Below, one piece after another: positions 52,468-61,187 of a DNA stretch of 64,000 nt (its first letter is position 1; every line of letters begins with the position of its first letter). The notes under the pieces were generated by a model. The model was given only the letters and a program-made list of their open reading frames with translations, was not told the origin of the DNA and searched no databases. The position numbers were made by a program, and so were the translations under genes. This DNA comes from Colwellia psychrerythraea (GTDB lineage: Bacteria > Pseudomonadota > Gammaproteobacteria > Enterobacterales > Alteromonadaceae): the NCBI RefSeq assembly GCF_000764225.1, contig NZ_JQED01000042.1, positions 124,001-188,000 on the forward strand. The letters run 5' to 3'.

Positions 52468-52504
52468 AAAATATGACGATTTATGGGGAAAACCGTCATA
52501 TTTT
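52468..52504 (-). terminator. Terminator of valS
   Basis: A perfect 11-bp stem (AAAATATGACG / CGTCATATTTT) with a 15-base loop lies 20 bases after the valS stop and has T residues on the minus strand. Confidence 0.85.
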
Positions 52505-52524
52505 ATTTAGTTTATCTCTTAAGA

Positions 52525-55398
52525 TCAGAGTGCGGCTATTTGCTCTTTTTGCTCCTGCATTTTAGCCAGTACAGATTCAGCCTCAGCCAATTTCGCTTTT
52601 TCTTTCTCAATTACTGCTGCGGGTGCTTTACCAACAAAATTCTCATTAGCTAACTTTCCACGTACTTTACCAGCTTCCTTTTCAAGCTTTTCTATTGCTT
52701 TGTCTAAGCGAGCAAGTTCTGCTGCCTTATCAATCAAACCTGCCATTGGGATCAGTACAGATAAATCACCGACGACAGCAGATGCGGAAGCTGGCCCCTG
52801 TTCATTTTCTGCTAAAATGCTAATGCTTTCTAGTTTAGCTAACGAACTTAAAAATTGTTCATTTTCGGCTAAGCGGCGTCGATCATTGTCATTAACGTTT
52901 TTCAGCAAAACAGGTAACTCTTTGCTTGGCGAGATGTCCATTTCACCGCGGATATTTCGAATAGCAATGATAAATTGTTTAACCCACTCTAAATCGTCAA
53001 TGGCTTTCTGATCACAATTGTCTTCGTTAAATTGTGGGAAAGCCTGTACCATAATTGAATCACCATTCTTACTAAAATCACTTAATGGTTGAACTCGCTG
53101 CCAAATAGTTTCAGTAATAAATGGCATAATTGGGTGCATTAAACGTAATAAGCTTTCTAATATATTTACTAAGGTATGACGAGTACCACGTTGCTGGGCT
53201 TCGTTACCTTTAAAGAGAACAGGTTTAGTGAGTTCTAGGTACCAATCACAGAATTGGTTCCAGGTAAATTCATATAAAGCTTGCGAGGCAAGATCAAAGC
53301 GATAAGTATCAAAGGCTTCATGCACAGTTTTCACTGTCTGTTCAAATTGACCGATAATCCAGCGATCAGCAAGTGATAATTCCATCTCACCAGCTTCACC
53401 TTGCGCTGAAGTTTGGCCACAGTCAAACTCTTCGGTATTCATCATGACATAACGACTAGCATTCCATAACTTATTAGTAAAGTTACGATAGCCTTCAAGA
53501 CGCTTCATATCCCAGCTAATATCGCGACCTGTAGTCGCAACAGATGTTAAGGTGAAACGTAGTGCATCTGTACCGTGCGCTTCAATACCGTTTGGATATT
53601 CTTTCTTTGTTAGTTTCTGAATTTTAGCAGCTAGTTTAGGCTGCATCATATTTCCAGTACGTTTTTCTAATAGGTCTTCAAGCGAAATGCCATCAATCAT
53701 ATCTAATGGATCAACAACATTACCTTTTGATTTACTCATCTTATCGCCATTTTCATCACGAATAAGGCCGGTCATGTAAACTTTCTTAAATGGTATTTGC
53801 GATTTACCGTTTTCATCTTTGTTAAAGTGCATAGTCATCATGATCATGCGTGCTACCCAGAAGAAAATAATGTCGAAACCTGTTACCAGTACATCGGTAG
53901 GGTGAAAGGTTTTTAAATCATCAGTGTTATTTGGCCAACCTAGTGTTGAGAAAGTCCATAAAGCTGAAGAGAACCAAGTATCTAGTACATCGTCATCTTG
54001 ACGTAGTTTCATTTCATCGCTAATTGAGTTGTTGGCACGTACTTCTTCTTCGGTGCGACCAACATACACGTTATTGTTTTCATCATACCAAGCTGGGATT
54101 CTATGTCCCCACCACAGCTGGCGTGAAATACACCAATCTTGAATGTTATTCATCCAAGCAAAATACATATTTTCATACTGTTTAGGTACAAACTCAATTT
54201 GACCATCTTTAACAGCTTCAACAGCTGGCCCTGCTAATTTCTCAACACGAACATACCATTGGTCTGTTAGTAATGGCTCAATAATAACACCTGAGCGATC
54301 GCCGTAAGGTGCAACTAAATCATGCTCTTTTACTTCGACTAACAAGCCGAGCTCATCAAACTTAGCAACGATAGCTTTTCGGGCTACAAAGCGGTCCATC
54401 CCAGCAAATTCAGCCGGTAATTCAGTGCTGTAAGCATCAGATGCTTCCCCTTTGGTATCATATACTTCAGCGGCAGCTAAAACAGCGGCATCTTGATCCA
54501 AAATATTGATCTGCGGTAATGCATGTCGTTTACCAACCTCATTATCGTTAAAATCATGTGCAGGTGTTATTTTCACACAACCTGTGCCTTTTTCCATATC
54601 GGCATGGTCATCACCAACAATAGGAATTAAACGATTAACTAAAGGTAATAATACTTTTTTGCCAATTAAATCTTTATAACGAGGATCTTCAGGGTTTACC
54701 GCAACACCAGTATCACCCAGCATGGTTTCTGGCCGTGTAGTAGCAACGATAAGGTAATCAAGACCTTCAGCCGTCTTTTCACCATCAGCTAGCGGATAGC
54801 GCAAGTGCCACATGTGGCCTTTTTTATCTTTGTTCTCAACTTCTAAATCTGAGATTGCGGTATGAAATTTAGGATCCCAGTTGACTAAACGCTTTCCTCG
54901 ATAAATAAGATCGTCTTCAAATAAGCGAACAAAAACTTCTTGCACGGCTTCAGACATACCGTCATCCATTGTAAAACGTTCTCGAGTCCAATCGATGGAG
55001 TTGCCTAAACGACGCATTTGTTTGCCAATAGTACCGCCAGACTCCTCTTTCCATTCCCAGATTTTATCGATAAAGCCGTCGCGACCATAGTCATGACGAG
55101 TTTTATCTTCTTCGGCAGCAATCTTTCGCTCTACAACCATTTGTGTTGCTATACCTGCATGGTCACAACCTGTTTGCCATAAGGTGTTTTTACCTTGCAT
55201 ACGTTGGTAACGAATAAGCGTATCCATGATGGTTTGCTGAAAAGCATGACCCATATGTAAGCTACCAGTAACATTTGGTGGTGGAATAGCGATGCTGTAA
55301 CTGTCACCTTCACCTGTTGGGCTAAAGTAACCTTGCTCTTCCCAGCTAGTATAAAGGGACTGTTCAATGTCGGTAGGGTTAAAGGTTTTTTCCATCAT
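52525..55398 (-). CDS. valS: Valyl-tRNA synthetase
   Basis: About 957 residues from the Met at 55398 (MMEKTFNPTDIEQSLY, with GCGGA Shine-Dalgarno); the 22 residues before it look non-coding. The class I signature HMGH (PNVTGSLHMGHAF) and KMSKS (DKMSKSKGNV) are present, as is the editing domain and the C-terminal coiled coil (about 890-955) typical of ValRS. It charges tRNA-Val. It lies downstream of holC and pepA on the same strand, the classical pepA-holC-valS order. Confidence 0.98.
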   Translation of the reverse strand: MMEKTFNPTDIEQSLYTSWEEQGYFSPTGEGDSYSIAIPPPNVTGSLHMGHAFQQTIMDTLIRYQRMQGKNTLWQTGCDHAGIATQMVVERKIAAEEDKTRHDYGRDGFIDKIWEWKEESGGTIGKQMRRLGNSIDWTRERFTMDDGMSEAVQEVFVRLFEDDLIYRGKRLVNWDPKFHTAISDLEVENKDKKGHMWHLRYPLADGEKTAEGLDYLIVATTRPETMLGDTGVAVNPEDPRYKDLIGKKVLLPLVNRLIPIVGDDHADMEKGTGCVKITPAHDFNDNEVGKRHALPQINILDQDAAVLAAAEVYDTKGEASDAYSTELPAEFAGMDRFVARKAIVAKFDELGLLVEVKEHDLVAPYGDRSGVIIEPLLTDQWYVRVEKLAGPAVEAVKDGQIEFVPKQYENMYFAWMNNIQDWCISRQLWWGHRIPAWYDENNNVYVGRTEEEVRANNSISDEMKLRQDDDVLDTWFSSALWTFSTLGWPNNTDDLKTFHPTDVLVTGFDIIFFWVARMIMMTMHFNKDENGKSQIPFKKVYMTGLIRDENGDKMSKSKGNVVDPLDMIDGISLEDLLEKRTGNMMQPKLAAKIQKLTKKEYPNGIEAHGTDALRFTLTSVATTGRDISWDMKRLEGYRNFTNKLWNASRYVMMNTEEFDCGQTSAQGEAGEMELSLADRWIIGQFEQTVKTVHEAFDTYRFDLASQALYEFTWNQFCDWYLELTKPVLFKGNEAQQRGTRHTLVNILESLLRLMHPIMPFITETIWQRVQPLSDFSKNGDSIMVQAFPQFNEDNCDQKAIDDLEWVKQFIIAIRNIRGEMDISPSKELPVLLKNVNDNDRRRLAENEQFLSSLAKLESISILAENEQGPASASAVVGDLSVLIPMAGLIDKAAELARLDKAIEKLEKEAGKVRGKLANENFVGKAPAAVIEKEKAKLAEAESVLAKMQEQKEQIAAL

Positions 55399-55524
55399 TT
55401 TTTCCGCTAATAGGTTTAATAGTTGTACGTTGTTTCGTTGCCGAAAAAAGCAGTAAAGTAACATACTGCTTATCGTAAAAAGTTTCTGTGTTTAGTCGTT
55501 ATTTGTTTGTACTTGTATTCTTTT

Positions 55525-56004
55525 TTATTCAGTTGGCTTTAACTGAGATTCTGGCTCAATTACCGCTTGGTTATCAACTTGGAATCCCCATTGACGGCAA
55601 GTTTTAAAGCGTTCTCTCGCTTGTTGTTTTAGTGTTTCATCACTGGGCACAAAATCAACGATAAATTGAAATTGGTTGGCAAAATTAGGCATATCATTAT
55701 TTAAATTAATAAGAACAGGGCGACGACCTTGTGGAGCTTGATAACCAATTTCTACCATAGCGCCCTGTTTAGGACCTTCTCCAACTAGGTTGTGAGGTAC
55801 AAAACTGTCACTATCAAATGCCCAAAGCATTTCATCAATTTGTTCAGCATGTTGCTGGTTTTTCGCATAAATATAGACACGCTGATTCTGCCGATAAAAA
55901 TGACTGGCTTGCAAACAAGCATGATAAATGGCAGAGCAGGACTCTTTTATTGTCTCGTCTGTGCCATCATCCTTAAGTAGATAAAACATTACTTGGGTTT
56001 GCAT
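55525..56004 (-). CDS. holC: DNA polymerase III chi subunit
   Basis: The 159-residue protein shows the HolC pattern: VMFYLL near the N-terminus, RVYIYAKNQQHAEQIDEMLWAFD in the middle, and FVPHNLVGEGP and PVLINLNN. Chi links the clamp loader to single-stranded DNA-binding protein at the replication fork. It lies between pepA and valS as in E. coli. The C-terminal tail is slightly longer than usual and not conserved. A good match throughout. Confidence 0.93.
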   Translation of the reverse strand: MQTQVMFYLLKDDGTDETIKESCSAIYHACLQASHFYRQNQRVYIYAKNQQHAEQIDEMLWAFDSDSFVPHNLVGEGPKQGAMVEIGYQAPQGRRPVLINLNNDMPNFANQFQFIVDFVPSDETLKQQARERFKTCRQWGFQVDNQAVIEPESQLKPTE

Positions 56005-56027
56005 TTTATTGGCCTATTGTAATTACT

Positions 56028-56057
56028 AACCCCTAATAGTAGAACTACTAGGGGTTA
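56028..56057 (-). terminator. Hairpin between pepA and holC
   Basis: TAACCCCTA...TAGGGGTTA forms a stem with a one-base bulge and an inner TAGTA/TACTA extension. It lies between pepA (ends 56101) and holC (starts 56004), so it could attenuate the operon. Confidence 0.5.
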
Positions 56058-56100
56058 TTCATTTTTATATCAATTTAGCATATCAGTTAACTATGGCAGT

Positions 56101-57606
56101 TTACTCGCCTTGCTCTTGACCAGAACGGTTAAGTAAAAACTGTGTTAGCATACTTACCGGGCGACCTGTTGCGCCTTTATGTTTACCACTTCGCCATGCG
56201 GTACCTGCAATATCTAAATGCGCCCAATTATATTTTTTGGTGAAACGCGATAAGAAACAAGCTGCGGTAATCGTGCCAGCTTCTTTACCACCTAAGTTGG
56301 TAAAATCAGCAAATGGACTTTCAAGTTGATCTTGATAATCATCCCATAACGGCATACGCCATGCTCTGTCACCACTTTGCTCAGAAGCATTTAATAACTC
56401 ATGTGCAAGGGGGTTGTGACTACTTAAAAGGCCTGTTGCATGTGCGCCTAAAGCTACTACACAGGCACCGGTTAAGGTGGCAACATCGATAACTGCATCA
56501 GGATTGAAACGTTCAACATATGTCAGTGCGTCACATAAAACTAAACGACCTTCAGCATCAGTATTTAGTACTTCAACCGTCTGACCTGACATGGTTGTTA
56601 ATATATCACCAGGACGATACGCGTTACTGCTTGGCATGTTTTCACAGCCAGCTAAAACGCCAATGACATTAATAGGTAAATCAAGCTCAACAAGCGCATG
56701 CATAGCACCTAATACGCCTGCAGCACCACCCATGTCGTACTTCATTTCATCCATACCAGCGCCTGGTTTTAATGAAATACCACCACTGTCAAATGTTAAC
56801 CCTTTACCCACTAAAACTAAGGGTTTGGAATCATCACCAGCACCATCATACTTTATGATACTCATTAATGACTCATTGACTGAACCACGGCCAACGGCTA
56901 AGTATGATCCCATACCAAGCTCTTCCATTTCTTTTTCATCGACAATCGTTGTGGTAACTTTGTCATAATCATTTTCAAGGATCTTGGCTTGCTCAGCAAG
57001 ATAAGCTGGATTACAAATGTTTGGCGGCATGTTAGCAACGTTTTTACAGGTAGTAATACCTTCGGAAATAGCTAATGCATGGTTAACAGCGCGCTCACCT
57101 ATTGGCAGTTCACGGCGTGTTGGCACATTGAAAACAACTTTTCGTAAAGGGCGACGAGCCTCTGCTTTACGTGTTTTTAAACTATCAAAACTATATAAGC
57201 CATCTTGTGCAGCTTCAACTGCTTGGCGAACTTTCCAGTAAATATCACGGCCTTTAACATGCAACTCGGATAAGAAGCAAACCGCTTCCATAGAACCCGT
57301 TTCGTTTAAGGTGTTAATTGTTTTAGTAATGATTTGACGATATTGACGTTCATCAAGCTCTCGCTCTTTACCGCAACCTACTAATAAAACACGCTCACTT
57401 AAAATATTAGGCACGTGATGTAATAATAACATCTGTCCTGATTTACCTTCTAAGTCGCCTTTACGTAAAAGGTTGCTTATGTAGCCTTCACTTATTTCAT
57501 CAAGCTGCTCGGCTGTACCACTAAGTCTGCGTGGTTCAAAAACACCTACAACAATACAAGCGCTACGTTGTTTTTCTGGACTGCCGCTTTTTACACTGAA
57601 CTCCAT
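56101..57606 (-). CDS. pepA: Leucyl aminopeptidase PepA
   Basis: At 501 residues it is full length. The M17 signature NTDAEGRLVL is present, as are the metal ligands in VGKGLTFDSGGISLKP and the DMGGAAGVL segment. It forms a hexamer with two metals per subunit and removes N-terminal residues from peptides; PepA also binds DNA in site-specific recombination and in control of carAB in E. coli. It is divergent from lptF, as in many gammaproteobacteria. Confidence 0.97.
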   Translation of the reverse strand: MEFSVKSGSPEKQRSACIVVGVFEPRRLSGTAEQLDEISEGYISNLLRKGDLEGKSGQMLLLHHVPNILSERVLLVGCGKERELDERQYRQIITKTINTLNETGSMEAVCFLSELHVKGRDIYWKVRQAVEAAQDGLYSFDSLKTRKAEARRPLRKVVFNVPTRRELPIGERAVNHALAISEGITTCKNVANMPPNICNPAYLAEQAKILENDYDKVTTTIVDEKEMEELGMGSYLAVGRGSVNESLMSIIKYDGAGDDSKPLVLVGKGLTFDSGGISLKPGAGMDEMKYDMGGAAGVLGAMHALVELDLPINVIGVLAGCENMPSSNAYRPGDILTTMSGQTVEVLNTDAEGRLVLCDALTYVERFNPDAVIDVATLTGACVVALGAHATGLLSSHNPLAHELLNASEQSGDRAWRMPLWDDYQDQLESPFADFTNLGGKEAGTITAACFLSRFTKKYNWAHLDIAGTAWRSGKHKGATGRPVSMLTQFLLNRSGQEQGE

Positions 57607-57834
57607 GACTTTTCCTTTTACAATTTAATAAGGTGTTTATTTAGCATATATTGCTAAAATAAGTAAAAAATAGCACTCTTGTCTATTCAATTGATATCGC
57701 TAAGGGCTATAATTATAGTCGCACTCATCAATATGAGTTAGTCACTGACTATATAGTTTACTTATGAAAACGACAAGTTTACTCAATATTTGCCAATATG
57801 TCAGAAAAAAACTAAGTTTTTACGGGATCTTTTT

Positions 57835-59001
57835 GTGATCATTTTTCGTTATTTATTAAAAGAAGTCGCTAAAACACAATTAGCAGTATTTTTTGTGTTA
57901 ATGACTATTTTTATCAGTCAAAAATTTGTCCGTGTATTAGGCGATGCTTCCGAAGGAAGCATACCAGGGCAATTGGTCATGACATTTATTGCGTTGAAAA
58001 TACCAGACCTTGCAGGGTTTATTTTGCCGCTTAGCTTGTTCTTAGGCGTTTTACTCGCTTATGGCCGAATTTATGCGGACAGTGAAATGACTGTGTTACA
58101 TGCGTGTGGTGTTAGTGAATGGTATGTGGTGCGAGTGACTTTAGTACTTGCGTTTATCACCGCTATTTTTACCGGAATTTTTACGCTATACCTTGCACCA
58201 CTCGCCTCAGAATACCAGTATAAAGTGAAAGAAGAACTAGCGGCCGACTCTGGATTGAGTGCTTTAGTTTCTGGACGTTTCCAGCAAACGGGTAATCAAG
58301 ATGCTGTCGTTTTTATTCATGATAAAGACCGTGACACTAATAGTTTTAATAAAGTTTTTGTTGCTCAGTTACCTAAAGGTGACAATGTTGACGCGAGTAT
58401 TATTAACTCCAGTTTAGTGTATGCCAAAAATGGTAGAGTTTTTGAAGATGATACTGGCTCTCAGCAGTTAGTATTGGGTGATGGTATTCGTTATCACAGA
58501 GATATCGAAACGAAAGAATTCCAATCAGTGGCATTTAATAAATATTATATTCAAATAAAAGATCAAGAAATTGAACATCAGCACCGTAAGCTAAGTGCAA
58601 TCTCTACCCCTGAGCTATATAACAACATGCCAGCAGAGTTAGAGTCCGCCTACCGTGCGACTATTCAATGGCGAATTGCTTTTCCTTTAGCCTGTATTAT
58701 TCTAATTTTTATTGCGGTACCTCTAAGTGTTGTTAACCCGAGGCAAGGTAAGTTTGCCAAAATGCTGCCAGCGTTAATGTTATTTTTAGGCTATTTGTTA
58801 TTATTAACTTCGATGCGTTCAGCCATTGAAAAGAATGCTATTCCAAGTATTGTTGGCTTGTGGCCCATACATATAAGTGCCTTGTTTATTGGCATGATGT
58901 TGTTGATGAAAGAACGTAGTAGTGGACGGATTATTAAAGCAAAACTACCGAGTTTTAAACGCAAATCAAATAAAAAAATGACTGAAGGAAAAGAGAGTTA
59001 A
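57835..59001 (+). CDS. lptF: LPS export permease LptF
   Basis: About 388 residues from the GTG at 57835 (GGGA Shine-Dalgarno 8 bases upstream), giving the family start VIIFRYLLKEVAKTQ. It has six membrane helices with a large periplasmic domain between helices 3 and 4. Together with LptG and LptB it forms the inner-membrane ABC machine that extracts lipopolysaccharide for transport to the outer membrane. The stop TAA shares one base with the lptG ATG. The extra 15 residues of the longer frame are rejected. Confidence 0.95.
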   Translation: MIIFRYLLKEVAKTQLAVFFVLMTIFISQKFVRVLGDASEGSIPGQLVMTFIALKIPDLAGFILPLSLFLGVLLAYGRIYADSEMTVLHACGVSEWYVVRVTLVLAFITAIFTGIFTLYLAPLASEYQYKVKEELAADSGLSALVSGRFQQTGNQDAVVFIHDKDRDTNSFNKVFVAQLPKGDNVDASIINSSLVYAKNGRVFEDDTGSQQLVLGDGIRYHRDIETKEFQSVAFNKYYIQIKDQEIEHQHRKLSAISTPELYNNMPAELESAYRATIQWRIAFPLACIILIFIAVPLSVVNPRQGKFAKMLPALMLFLGYLLLLTSMRSAIEKNAIPSIVGLWPIHISALFIGMMLLMKERSSGRIIKAKLPSFKRKSNKKMTEGKES

Positions 59002-60068
59002 TGCGCATTCTTGATTTTTATATTGGTCGTGTAATTACTTCTACAACTTTTATTACCTTAGCCGTTTTTGTTAGTGTCAGTGGCATTATTAAGTTTGTTG
59101 AACAAATGCGTGCTATTGGCCGTGGTAATTATGATTTAGCTCATGCTGCATTGTATGTGCTTTATGCCGTACCACGTGATGTAGAGGTGTTTTTTCCTAT
59201 GTCAGCACTGATTGGTGGCCTAATTGGTATCGGTATGTTGGCGAGTAATAGTGAGCTCATCGTGATGCAAGCTGCAGGTTTATCACGGTTAGATATTATA
59301 AAATCAGTGATGAAAACGGCTGTTATCTTGATCGTGGTAAGTATGGCCATTGGTGAATGGTTGGCACCCAGTGGTGAGGCTAAAGCGCGTGAAATTCGAG
59401 CTCAAGCAATTTCGGGTGGTAGTTTAATTGCTGCTAAAAATGGTGTCTGGGCAAAAGATGGTGATTATTTTGTTAATATTGGTGAAGTCTTAGACAGAGG
59501 CCAATTAAAGAAAATACAAATCTATGGCTTTAATGATGAGTTGAAGATAGATAGTTGGCTTTCAGCAAAAAGTGCAATTTATCAGGAAAAAAGCTGGCTT
59601 CTGAGCGATGTAGAGGAGTTTTCATTAACTCAAAATGAAATCACTACTAAAAGCCATAGTCAAAAAATATGGAACTCTTCGCTAACACCAAAAAAGCTTG
59701 GCGTTGTAACGGTTACTCCTGAGTCTCTTTCTTTACGTGGCTTAATTGACTATTTAGACTATCTCGAAGCGAATGAACAAGATCCAAGCCGATATCAGTT
59801 AGCTTTTTGGCGCAAACTCATGCAACCATTAACTGTTGCAGTCATGTTATTAGTGGCACTTTCTTTTATTTTTGGCCCATTACGATCGGTTTCGATGGGG
59901 GCGCGTATTATGATGGGCGTCTTCACTGGTATTTTATTCTTCATTAGTAATGAAGTTTTGGGATCGTTGAGTTTGGTCTATCAATTACCCCCTATGCTAG
60001 GGGCTATGATGCCAAGCATGCTCTTTGTGGGCCTTGCTTGGTATTTTATGAGTAAGAAAACCGCTTAG
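59001..60068 (+). CDS. lptG: LPS export permease LptG
   Basis: The 355-residue protein starts on the last base of lptF (TAATG), so translation is coupled. It has the LptG plan of six helices and a periplasmic beta-jellyroll domain: MRILDFYIGRVITSTTFITL opens it, and LVALSFIFGPLRSVSMGARIMMGV is a conserved helix pair. Function as for LptF. A 12-bp hairpin follows. Confidence 0.95.
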   Translation: MRILDFYIGRVITSTTFITLAVFVSVSGIIKFVEQMRAIGRGNYDLAHAALYVLYAVPRDVEVFFPMSALIGGLIGIGMLASNSELIVMQAAGLSRLDIIKSVMKTAVILIVVSMAIGEWLAPSGEAKAREIRAQAISGGSLIAAKNGVWAKDGDYFVNIGEVLDRGQLKKIQIYGFNDELKIDSWLSAKSAIYQEKSWLLSDVEEFSLTQNEITTKSHSQKIWNSSLTPKKLGVVTVTPESLSLRGLIDYLDYLEANEQDPSRYQLAFWRKLMQPLTVAVMLLVALSFIFGPLRSVSMGARIMMGVFTGILFFISNEVLGSLSLVYQLPPMLGAMMPSMLFVGLAWYFMSKKTA

Positions 60069-60092
60069 TTTATACTAACTTTCAATCACTTA

Positions 60093-60135
60093 CTGTTAAT
60101 AGTACTATTCTTTAGCGGAATATTACTATTAACAG
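60093..60135. terminator. Hairpin between lptG and the RDD gene
   Basis: A perfect 12-bp stem (CTGTTAATAGTA / TACTATTAACAG) with a 19-base loop lies between two converging genes. It lacks a clear T tail. Confidence 0.5.
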
Positions 60136-60163
60136 CTAATGCCTAGCCCTACTATACTAGTCC

Positions 60164-60664
60164 TTATAAACGACCTCTATTCGCCTCAAGTGATAATAAC
60201 ACCACTTCGGTATTGGTCATTCTATCTTGGAAACTGAGTTTGTTCTTTCTATCAAAAATAACCCAAAGTGTACCTAAGCCCAATAATGTTGGTAGTAGCC
60301 GTTTAACGGCCGTTGTTTTACTAACTAGTGAACCATCGAGGTTTTGTACACGTAATCGCCATGCCCTCATTCCCAATGTTTGCCCCTTTTTCGACCAGAA
60401 ATAGATAAAAAATAGACAAACCCAAGCCACACACCAAAAATTAAAAGCGACTTTATAAGCTACATGAGTTGCATTCCAGTCAATACCAAAACCACTTCTG
60501 GCAATTGAAATTAACCCTGCGGCATCTAAGGCAACAAATAGCGCTACACATACGTAGCCAGAAAGCATAAAAATAGCGATGATAATTAATAGATCATATA
60601 TCCATGAGCCAAAACGTCTTCTAAAGCCAGCTCTAGGAAAATTTGCAGGGGTAGTATCAGTCAT
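60164..60664 (-). CDS. RDD family membrane protein
   Basis: The 166-residue protein has the RDD signature: RAGFRRRFGSWIYDLLIIIAIF with the Arg and Asp of helix 1, and KKGQTLGMRAWRLRVQN with a conserved WRLRVQ, plus three to four membrane helices. Members are of uncertain role; some work as Na+/H+ antiporters or chaperones. It often neighbours lptFG and pepA in gammaproteobacteria, as here, where it converges on lptG. Confidence 0.9.
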   Translation of the reverse strand: MTDTTPANFPRAGFRRRFGSWIYDLLIIIAIFMLSGYVCVALFVALDAAGLISIARSGFGIDWNATHVAYKVAFNFWCVAWVCLFFIYFWSKKGQTLGMRAWRLRVQNLDGSLVSKTTAVKRLLPTLLGLGTLWVIFDRKNKLSFQDRMTNTEVVLLSLEANRGRL

Positions 60665-60773
60665 TTAATGTTCTTTATGTTAGTAACAGTGAGTTGCAGC
60701 TGTAAAAATAATTCGGCAGTTTAACAAAGTTTATCTTAATTGAGTATCCTTGTTAACCAGTGCTAAATAACTA

Positions 60774-61087
60774 ATACCAATCCGTATAAGAAAGTGATCG
60801 CTTAGCGAGAATTTAAAGGCTTATAGGCAAGGTATTGATTGTAGGTAATGGTTATTCAGGAGAATAAGCTCCTGCATTCTCTAATAAGCTGCATCCATGC
60901 AGCGTCCTTAGCAAAATCAATAACGCCGTATATAAGCCTTTAAAACTCGCCCTTTGGGAACGCATGGAACATCATGATAACTTCACAAAACATGCTTGAT
61001 GTAGAATAACTATAACTACACATATTTTGATTGTTCTAATGTCGCCCATGCCTTACTAAGTGGTCACTTCTTTATATGGAATGGTAT
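60774..61087. mobile_element. MITE, 314 bp, with about 26-bp terminal inverted repeats
   Basis: The left end ATACCAATCCGTATAAGAAA and the inverted right end ATACCATTCCATATAAAGAA match at nearly all positions, and the arms continue into GTGATC / GTGACC. The interior has the hairpins AAGGCTTATA...TATAAGCCTT and CTGCAT...ATGCAG and no coding frame. Elements with these ends are known to me as common in marine gammaproteobacteria. It sits in the gap between the RDD gene and the RND pump terminator. Confidence 0.8.
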
Positions 61088-61114
61088 AAATGTTAATCAA
61101 TACAAAACACAACT

Positions 61115-61153
61115 AAAAAGCCAACTTGCTCGACTGAGAAAATTGGCTTTTTT
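61115..61153 (-). terminator. Terminator of the RND pump gene
   Basis: A stem AAAAAGCCAA / TTGGCTTTTT with an 18-base loop, followed on the minus strand by T residues, lies 35 bases after the pump stop. Confidence 0.85.
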
Positions 61154-61187
61154 GTGCAGTAAATAAAGTAAGTTGCGGGTTAGGTTT

